Below, piece by piece: positions 7,111 through 12,138 of a stretch of 12,138 nucleotides of DNA; the stretch's first letter is position 1, and each line of letters begins with the position of its first letter. The stretch comes from Ruminococcaceae bacterium UBA5904 (GTDB lineage: Bacteria > Bacillota > Clostridia > Oscillospirales > Acutalibacteraceae). A model generated the notes under the pieces. The model saw nothing but the letters and a program-made list of their open reading frames with translations, was not told the origin of the DNA and made no database searches. Location: the NCBI GenBank assembly GCA_002431305.1, contig DJEG01000088.1, positions 1 to 12,138 on the forward strand, in the 5' to 3' direction. A program made the position numbers and the translations under genes.

Positions 7111-9308
7111 CTGTCAGTCTCCTTGTCTTTGATAATTCTGAATTCGGATATCATAACTCCGACTTCAGGTTCATGGATGCTAATGTCTGCGCATCCGTTT
7201 ATGAGCATTGAATTTTTGATTTTATAAGAATGCGTTTCAAATCCAGGAGCGGAGTACATTTTGTCGTACTTTTCGTCTCTTTTTCCGCCGTACTGTTTTC
7301 CGTCGTAAAGAGTCTGTCCGTTTACGGTGATTTTGAAATGTTCAACTTCATCCCTGTATCTCGGTTTTATATTTAATATGAGTTTGTAATCGCACTTAGA
7401 ATTAAGCCCTCCGACTTTACAGTCAAAATAATAATGGTCGTAAACTTTGAGCATGCACGTTGGGATAGTGCCGTTGTTTTTGCCGGGATTGTCGCCCTGA
7501 AAATCCATGTAAAAATCGGGTTTCTGCCTTACGCCCAATACGTCGAAGCCGTGCAGAGCAAAAGAAAAATAGTATTCGTCGTCGCCTACTTTATTTCTGT
7601 TAAGAAGTTCCGAAATGAATTCACCGCGTTCCGGTGCAGGGAGATTTTCGGCGTAATCAAGGCGGTTTAAAATATATAGTCTGTCGGTTACGGGGTTGTC
7701 GATTGTATCAAGAACCGCTCCGCGCTCCCAGCCCGAGGCAAAATAGTTTTCAACGTCAAGCTGTAGTCCTATCATTTTAAATAACATTTCAGCGTGAGAC
7801 GAGATATCGTTTCTTAAATTTTTATAATCCGAATCGAAATCGGTGCTGAGAATTTCCCGTGCTCTTAATATATCGCCGTATTTTAAACTGTCTTTTGCTT
7901 TTTTTATAAGAGAATTTTCAAAAATCATGCGTTTTCTTACGACAAGGTCGCATTCTGCCCTGAACAGAAGAATCAGAAAACGCCAGTTGTTTAAAAGAAC
8001 GGGATTTTTCTTTAATTCGGATGTGAAAATCAGATATGTGTATTCTATTCCCGCGTTCGTATCGGGCGAGCCCTCCCAGTTATATTCGAGATTTAAAATA
8101 CCGTCGGCAATTTTGTTTTCATCCGCTTCAAATATAAACAGACGCGCGTAGTCGAGGATTATATCTCGTATATTTTCCTCGCCGTAAAAGTCGAGATATG
8201 ACCATACGAATTTATTGACGTCGTCGGTGACGCCCTCGGAATAGCTTACGCTTCCTATTACGTAGGGCGACGTCAGCTTGTGAAGCGACGCGTATTCCCG
8301 CGGTCTCGGATTTACGGACTCACGGCTTAATGTCGATGCGAGCGCGTAATGCCAGTCGTCTCTGAAAACATGGACGGGGTATTCGCACCGAACGTTGTGC
8401 GTGATGTCGGGATAAAGGCGTATCGGGTACTTCGCGGGGAGCTTTTTTCTCAAAATGTCAAGGTCGAACGCCCTGTTCGGACCTGTTATAACGCCGTCTA
8501 TATTTTCGGGCAGTTTATTCATTTCGCCGATAAATTTTTCGCCCCAGTTCTCAATATCCGGAGTCTGCGCACTCGGCCATAGTTCCGCATTCGGGTGAAT
8601 TTTTTTAAGCTTAGCCCCGAGTTTATCTGCTCTTTTAACGAATTCGTCGCCGTCAAAGCATCCGGGATCCCCTCCGGGCGGAAAAATAACGTCGAGCCGG
8701 GGCATGATTTCAAACGTATGCTCCCGCGAGGAATAGTATTCGTCCTCGTCCGAATTGTCGTTCGGGTACCATACGGACACGTCCATGTCGATTTTATCGG
8801 CAAGACATGACGCGTTTTTTAAGAATTCGTCCTGCTTATATTTCATAAGAGGATTGTAATTTTCCTCTTTGTCCTCAAAATGCGTGTGCTCCATTGTGTT
8901 GCATCCGAAGAACATCAGCTCTTTAAAATAATTAAAATACGTATCGTAATCCCATGCGTCGTATGTGTTCGGCGTATCGCGGTAGCCGAGCTGATGTCCG
9001 CGTATTTTTTTAATAGGCGTATATGAGCCGTAAATATCCTCGGTAAGCATAATTTCGCCGCCGGCAATTTTTATTTTTCTGAGAAAATGTCCCATTGCGA
9101 ACATGAATCCGCGTATTCCGTATGCGGTGAACGTTATTTCGTCCTCTGTTTTCGATATTTTATAAGAATCCCTGCCGGCATTGTTGTCCGAGACGAATTT
9201 AAAGGAGTATTTACACTTTGCGTTTCTCTTTTCGATTTCGCTTTTTAAAATGTCGGAAGCCTTTGTTTCGTCGGGCGTAACGGCGGATATTGTATTCGTA
9301 TTTTCCAT
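7107..9308 (-). CDS. Glycoside-hydrolase-like protein (alpha-glucuronidase/GH20-type N-terminal fold)
   Basis: The 733-aa protein has no signal peptide, so it is probably cytoplasmic. Residues about 1-95 resemble the small alpha/beta domain that precedes the barrel in GH20 and GH67 enzymes ('ISKTEDEITFTAYGIRGFMFAMGHFLRKI'-like pattern at 51-79). The barrel-like part begins with RGHQLGYRDTPNTYDAWD (103-120) and contains PGGDPG (211-216), YPDITH (299-304), RESVNPRP (329-336) and YSEGVTDDVNK (356-366). These acidic and aromatic blocks recur in a little-studied group of glycosidase-like proteins of soil and gut bacteria. E358 and D214 are candidate catalytic residues, by inference only. The C-terminal region (about 590-733) looks like a beta-sandwich. 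The substrate is unknown. The ATG at 9308 follows a CGGAG site. It is the first gene of a two-gene unit whose partner is the ceramidase-like hydrolase. Confidence 0.6.
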   Translation of the reverse strand: MENTNTISAVTPDETKASDILKSEIEKRNAKCKYSFKFVSDNNAGRDSYKISKTEDEITFTAYGIRGFMFAMGHFLRKIKIAGGEIMLTEDIYGSYTPIKKIRGHQLGYRDTPNTYDAWDYDTYFNYFKELMFFGCNTMEHTHFEDKEENYNPLMKYKQDEFLKNASCLADKIDMDVSVWYPNDNSDEDEYYSSREHTFEIMPRLDVIFPPGGDPGCFDGDEFVKRADKLGAKLKKIHPNAELWPSAQTPDIENWGEKFIGEMNKLPENIDGVITGPNRAFDLDILRKKLPAKYPIRLYPDITHNVRCEYPVHVFRDDWHYALASTLSRESVNPRPREYASLHKLTSPYVIGSVSYSEGVTDDVNKFVWSYLDFYGEENIRDIILDYARLFIFEADENKIADGILNLEYNWEGSPDTNAGIEYTYLIFTSELKKNPVLLNNWRFLILLFRAECDLVVRKRMIFENSLIKKAKDSLKYGDILRAREILSTDFDSDYKNLRNDISSHAEMLFKMIGLQLDVENYFASGWERGAVLDTIDNPVTDRLYILNRLDYAENLPAPERGEFISELLNRNKVGDDEYYFSFALHGFDVLGVRQKPDFYMDFQGDNPGKNNGTIPTCMLKVYDHYYFDCKVGGLNSKCDYKLILNIKPRYRDEVEHFKITVNGQTLYDGKQYGGKRDEKYDKMYSAPGFETHSYKIKNSMLINGCADISIHEPEVGVMISEFRIIKDKETDR

Positions 9309-9338
9309 ATATGAAACTCCGTAGAATAATTTTTATAT

Positions 9339-9368
9339 ATTTTATCATAGAATCTATGGCATAATCAA
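9339..9368 (-). promoter_or_regulatory. Promoter of the glycosidase-ceramidase unit
   Basis: Read on the minus strand, TTGATT (9368-9363) and TAAAAT (9344-9339) are separated by 18 bases, ahead of the ATG at 9308. An overlapping alternative is TTGTTG (9371-9366), 16 bases, TATGAT (9349-9344). Both are moderate matches, consistent with a regulated promoter. Confidence 0.5.
9346..9358. promoter_or_regulatory. Candidate operator dyad in the promoter spacer
   Basis: CATAGAATCTATG is a perfect dyad (CATAGA, central A, TCTATG). It lies wholly between the -35 and -10 elements of the minus-strand promoter, a classic position for a repressor. The regulator is not encoded in this window. Confidence 0.4.
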
Positions 9369-9397
9369 CAAAAAAACGAAAGAATGATAAAAAAGAC

Positions 9398-9426
9398 TTG
9401 AATTTATTTTCATCCGACGTTATAAT
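9398..9426 (+). promoter_or_regulatory. Strong promoter of the 45-aa small-protein gene
   Basis: TTGAAT (9398-9403), a 17-base spacer and the perfect -10 TATAAT (9421-9426) predict a start near 9433, 30 bases before the ATG at 9463. Its -35 lies 30 bases from the -35 of the divergent glycosidase promoter. Confidence 0.75.
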
Positions 9427-9462
9427 AAATAAAAACAATAATGTATAAAGGAGTAAGATAAA

Positions 9463-9600
9463 ATGGATTACGGTAATATAAACTGGAAAGACCTCTCTTG
9501 GGCTAAACTCAAGATTTTCTCTTTCATCAGAATCATCGAGGCTATTTTAAAGCTTCTCGGTATCAACGGCATCTTCGGTAAAGAGGACGAGACAGAATAA
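9463..9600 (+). CDS. 45-aa amphipathic small protein of unknown function
   Basis: I do not recognise this protein. It reads MDYGNINWKDLSWAKLKIFS up to residue 20, continues with a strongly hydrophobic stretch (FIRIIEAILKLLGINGIFG), and ends in the acidic tail KEDETE. Residues about 8-33 fit one amphipathic helix: K9, S12, K15, S20, R23, E26 and K30 fall largely on one face, and Ile, Leu and Phe on the other, suggesting membrane-surface binding or self-assembly. Net charge is close to zero. The case for a real gene is strong: a near-consensus promoter 36 bases upstream of the ATG, AAAGGAG (9447-9453) at 9-base spacing, codon use like the neighbouring core genes, and a very strong terminator 55 bases after the stop. 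It is monocistronic and divergent from the glycosidase pair. It could be a secreted or membrane-active peptide, a toxin-like peptide or a small regulator; the sequence does not decide. Confidence 0.75.
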   Translation: MDYGNINWKDLSWAKLKIFSFIRIIEAILKLLGINGIFGKEDETE

Positions 9601-9655
9601 TTTCTGTTTAATTTAGTGTTTATTCCTTTCTGGTTTTAAATAGGATGCGTGCAAA

Positions 9656-9702
9656 ATTTCAAAGCCCGAGTCATTTTTGATTCGGGCTTTGAAATGTTTT
9701 TA
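9656..9702 (+). terminator. Rho-independent terminator of the small-protein gene
   Basis: An 18-bp stem with a single G-U pair forms from 9656-9673 (core CAAAGCCCGAG) and 9678-9695 (core TTCGGGCTTTG), with a TTTT loop and a trailing T-rich tract from 9697. It is the longest hairpin in the window. It also insulates obg from upstream transcription. Confidence 0.93.
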
Positions 9703-9741
9703 TTTGGATTTTTTCTTTTAATAAAATCGTAAAAATTTTTA

Positions 9742-9770
9742 TTTACTATTTATTATTTAAAATTTATATG
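9742..9770 (+). promoter_or_regulatory. Weak candidate promoter for obg
   Basis: TTTACT (9742-9747) and TATATG (9765-9770) are 17 bases apart, each matching four of six consensus bases. The region is about 90% A+T, so chance matches are expected. Some promoter is needed here because a strong terminator lies just upstream. Confidence 0.3.
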
Positions 9771-9809
9771 GTAATATATATAAGCAAAAGTTTGTCAGAG
9801 GTAAAATAT

Positions 9810-11081
9810 ATGTTTGTAGATAAAGCTAAAATTAAAATCAAGGCAGGAAACGGCGGGAACGGAGCCGTCGCTTTTCACCGTGAAAAGTACGTCGCCTCCG
9901 GCGGTCCCGACGGCGGGGACGGAGGCAAGGGCGGAGACGTCGTTTTTGAGGTAGATACGAATTTGTCTACGCTTTCGGATTTTCGCTATAAAAGAAAGTA
10001 CACGGCTCAGAGCGGTATGCCCGGACAGGGCGGTCACCGTAACGGCAAAAAGGGCGAGGATTTAATAATTAAAGTCCCTAAGGGTACAATAATAAGAGAA
10101 GAGGAGAGCGGAGCCGTTCTTGCGGACATGTCCGACTCCGAACGCTTTGTTGCCGCAAAGGGCGGTAAGGGCGGATGGGGCAACAGCCATTTTGCGACTC
10201 CGACGAGACAGACTCCGCGTTTTGCAAAGGACGGAGTCCCCGGCGAGGAATGGGACGTTACGCTCGAATTGAAACTTCTTGCTGATATCGGACTCTTAGG
10301 TTTTCCCAATGTCGGAAAATCGACGCTCATTTCCGTTGTCAGCGAGGCAAAACCCATTATCGCTGACTATCATTTCACGACTCTTACTCCCGTTTTAGGC
10401 GTTGTCAGAATGGGTCCCGAGAGCAGTTTTGTTATGGCTGATATTCCCGGTCTTATCGAGGGCGCGGGCGAGGGCGCGGGACTCGGACATGAGTTCTTAC
10501 GACACGTTGAGAGATGCCGTATGCTCATACACGTAGTCGACGTATCCGGAAGCGAGGGCAGAGACCCTGTTGAGGATTTCGAAACGATAAACAAGGAGCT
10601 TGCTGTATTTAATCCCGAACTTGTCAAGTGTCCGCAGATAGTCGCGGGCAATAAAATCGACATGGCGTCGGACGAGCAGAGGGAGAGTTTCAGAAAATAT
10701 ATCGAGGATAAGGGACTTCAGTATTTCGAGATATGCGCGCCGATTTTAGAGGGCACAAAGGAACTTATAAATGCGGCGGCTGCCATGCTTGCAACTCTTC
10801 CGCCGATAAAGCGTTACGAGACCGAGAGCGTTCCGATGGAAACGCTTGCAAAGAAAAAGTCAGGCGGATATAAGATAAACGTTATCGACGGCACATACTA
10901 CGTCGAGGCGGAATGGCTTCTTAAAATACTTAATAAGACCGACCCCGACGATTACGAATCGTTACAGTATTTCCAGAAGGTATTGGAGACGAGCGGAATT
11001 CTTGCCTCCCTTCGTTCGCGCGGAATACAGGACGGCGACACCGTAAATATTTACGATATGGAGTTCGAATATGTACCCTGA
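9810..11081 (+). CDS. obg: Obg family GTPase
   Basis: Obg is an essential GTPase tied to 50S subunit assembly and stress signalling. The 423-aa product has the glycine-rich Obg fold (1-158, MFVDKAKIKIKAGNGGNGAV). The G domain carries G1 GFPNVGKS (164-171), G3 DIPG (211-214) and G4 NKID (281-284). The C-terminal OCT domain (about 345-423, KKKSGGYKINVIDGTYYVE onward) is found in Gram-positive Obg proteins. The G5 region reads CAP instead of the common SA motif, a mild deviation. The ATG at 9810 is chosen over the in-frame ATG at 9768 because AGAGG (9797-9801) precedes it and because Obg proteins start with MFvDxa. The usual partners rplU and rpmA are absent here. It overlaps mrnC by 11 bases and probably heads an obg-mrnC-yitT unit. 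Confidence 0.98.
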   Translation: MFVDKAKIKIKAGNGGNGAVAFHREKYVASGGPDGGDGGKGGDVVFEVDTNLSTLSDFRYKRKYTAQSGMPGQGGHRNGKKGEDLIIKVPKGTIIREEESGAVLADMSDSERFVAAKGGKGGWGNSHFATPTRQTPRFAKDGVPGEEWDVTLELKLLADIGLLGFPNVGKSTLISVVSEAKPIIADYHFTTLTPVLGVVRMGPESSFVMADIPGLIEGAGEGAGLGHEFLRHVERCRMLIHVVDVSGSEGRDPVEDFETINKELAVFNPELVKCPQIVAGNKIDMASDEQRESFRKYIEDKGLQYFEICAPILEGTKELINAAAAMLATLPPIKRYETESVPMETLAKKKSGGYKINVIDGTYYVEAEWLLKILNKTDPDDYESLQYFQKVLETSGILASLRSRGIQDGDTVNIYDMEFEYVP

Positions 11082-11493
11082 TAACATTAATTCGGACGCG
11101 GATATGATAAGTATTTCCGACAGCGTGAAAATTTCGGAGATACCCGTTTTGAATCTCGCATTTTTCGGCGACGCGGTATATTCGCTTATGATAAGGGAAA
11201 TGCTCGTGAGCAGAAACGATATTGCGCCGTCGAGTATTCATTTCGAATCAACGAAATACGTAAGCGCGGTTTTTCAGTCCGAGCTTGCCGGAAAAATACT
11301 CGATATTCTCGACGAAAAGGAGCTTGCGGTTTTTAAACGCGGACGCAACGCGCACACCTCGCATACCCCCAAAAACGCGAGTGAGGCGCAGTATCACAGG
11401 GCGACGGGACTCGAAACACTGTTCGGATATCTGTATATTAATAAGAATTTCGGAAGGCTCAAAGAGCTGTTTTCATATATTTACGAAATGTGA
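11071..11493 (+). CDS. mrnC: Mini-ribonuclease III
   Basis: Mini-III is a dimeric RNase III-fold nuclease lacking the double-stranded RNA-binding domain; in Bacillus subtilis it trims both ends of 23S rRNA precursors. The 140-aa product has the expected length. The signature VLNLAFFGDAVYSLMIREML (26-45) contains catalytic-site D34. The second acidic block is ATGLETLFGYLYI (111-123) with E115. The basic FKRGRNA...PKNA segment (88-103) is also typical. The start at 11071 lies inside the end of obg and has GGAG (11060-11063) 7 bases upstream; M12 is an alternative start without such support. In many Bacillota this gene follows cysS, so the obg linkage is a less usual setting, though both products act on the large ribosomal subunit. 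Confidence 0.95.
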   Translation: MYPDNINSDADMISISDSVKISEIPVLNLAFFGDAVYSLMIREMLVSRNDIAPSSIHFESTKYVSAVFQSELAGKILDILDEKELAVFKRGRNAHTSHTPKNASEAQYHRATGLETLFGYLYINKNFGRLKELFSYIYEM

Positions 11494-11512
11494 ATCGGTG
11501 AAAGGATTATCT

Positions 11513-12138
11513 ATGAAAAAAAAGGAAAGCAGTAATTTTATCGGCGACTTAAAACGCGATTTTCCGCCGAAAACGGTGGCTCTTGATCTGCTGTGCTATA
11601 TAGTCGGCGGATTCTGCTATGCGGCGGCGGTAAATATATTTAATTCTCCCAACAGCATTGCGCAGGGCGGAGCGACGGGTATCGCGATTCTTATAAACTA
11701 CATTTTTCCCGTACTGCCTATCGGTACGATTTTATTTTTAATAAATATCCCGCTGTTTATCGCCTCGTTTATAAAATACGGTAAGAATTTTATAATGAAA
11801 ACGTTTACCGCAACTCTGATACTTTCGGCGATAATTGATATTCAGGAGATTGTTATTTCGAAATACAACCTGATTTATACGGGCGACAGGCTTCTTGCCG
11901 CGCTGTTCGGCGGCGCGCTGTGCGGTCTCGGACTCGGTATGGTTTTCTCACGCGGAGCCACGACGGGAGGTACGGATATTCTCGGTAAATTGATAAAATC
12001 CGCTCTTCCGTATGTCCCGATGGGCAGGCTTATCATGATAATGGATCTGTGCGTTGTTTGTTTGGCGGGTATCGTTTATAAAAGCATTGAGAGTATGCTG
12101 TATGCCGTTATAGTATTCTTTGTCAGCGGTCGTACGCT
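11513..12138 (+). CDS. YitT family membrane protein (partial, runs off the window)
   Basis: This is the N-terminal 208 residues of a YitT (DUF161/DUF2179-type) polytopic membrane protein, whose full length is usually 280-300 aa. The transport or binding role of the family is not established. Conserved glycine blocks are GGATGIAILIN (52-62) and RGATTGGTDILG (147-158). Hydrophobic segments lie at about 24-45, 55-88, 97-116, 128-146 and 172-190, with a charged cytoplasmic N-terminus (MKKKESS). The ATG at 11513 has AAAGGA (11501-11506) upstream and lies 19 bases after mrnC, so the two are probably co-transcribed. The frame is open to the last base with no stop. The C-terminal soluble DUF2179 domain, if present, lies outside the window. 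Confidence 0.92.
   Translation, partial: MKKKESSNFIGDLKRDFPPKTVALDLLCYIVGGFCYAAAVNIFNSPNSIAQGGATGIAILINYIFPVLPIGTILFLINIPLFIASFIKYGKNFIMKTFTATLILSAIIDIQEIVISKYNLIYTGDRLLAALFGGALCGLGLGMVFSRGATTGGTDILGKLIKSALPYVPMGRLIMIMDLCVVCLAGIVYKSIESMLYAVIVFFVSGRT

Noticed and set aside
7434..8810. Several + strand open frames opposite the glycosidase-like gene
   Set aside because: They are antisense shadows with no ribosome-binding sites and no recognisable protein motifs.
9441..9461. Seven-codon frame (MYKGVR) before the 45-aa gene, a possible leader peptide
   Set aside because: It contains the Shine-Dalgarno of the real gene and has none of its own; AT-rich sequence gives such frames by chance.
9768..9809. 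Upstream in-frame start adding 14 residues to Obg
   Set aside because: No Shine-Dalgarno precedes it, and the extra residues do not belong to the conserved Obg N-terminus, which begins at the ATG at 9810.
1..12138. CRISPR array, transposon ends, attachment sites, tRNA or rRNA genes
   Set aside because: I looked for spaced direct repeats, terminal inverted repeats, cloverleaf folds and integrase or transposase motifs and saw none.

Overview
The window looks like chromosomal DNA from a low-GC Gram-positive bacterium, most likely an uncultured member of the Clostridia (Bacillota). The grounds are: moderately GC-rich genes separated by very AT-rich spacers; strong purine-rich Shine-Dalgarno sites; sigma-A-type promoters; a zinc-type ribosomal protein L31; a dnaG-rpoD cluster in which rpoD encodes a short (370 aa) primary sigma factor; an Obg GTPase with the C-terminal OCT domain; and Mini-ribonuclease III, which is typical of Bacillota and cyanobacteria. 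The genus cannot be settled from the sequence alone.

Layout. Bases 1-98 are AT-rich and hold no gene. They abut a broken membrane acyltransferase gene (99-1062) that lacks its 5' end and carries a frameshift at a T6 run. Housekeeping genes on the + strand follow: rpmE (1174-1377) with its own promoter and terminator, then yigZ (1490-2131), dnaG (2220-3965) and rpoD (4034-5146), probably one transcription unit. The 353-base gap 5147-5499 holds a dyad at the rpoD stop codon, a consensus promoter that drives no visible ORF and ends about 95 bases later at a strong hairpin (a candidate small RNA), a further foldable segment, and a bidirectional terminator.

The minus strand carries a two-gene unit (9308 to 5500). 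The first gene is a 733-aa glycoside-hydrolase-like protein. Its last bases overlap, by an ATGA junction, the start of a 536-aa ceramidase-fold hydrolase with an N-terminal hydrophobic segment. The promoter of this pair has a perfect dyad in its spacer, a candidate operator. Thirty bases away a stronger divergent promoter drives an unrecognised 45-aa amphipathic small protein (9463-9600), closed off by an 18-bp terminator hairpin.

The + strand then returns to core genes: obg (9810-11081), mrnC (11071-11493, overlapping obg by 11 bases) and a YitT-family membrane protein that runs off the right edge.

The core genes serve translation (rpmE, obg, mrnC), replication priming (dnaG) and transcription (rpoD). 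The accessory part of interest is 5147-9702: the coupled enzyme pair, the candidate small RNA and the small-protein gene. No CRISPR array, tRNA, rRNA, transposase or phage gene was found.
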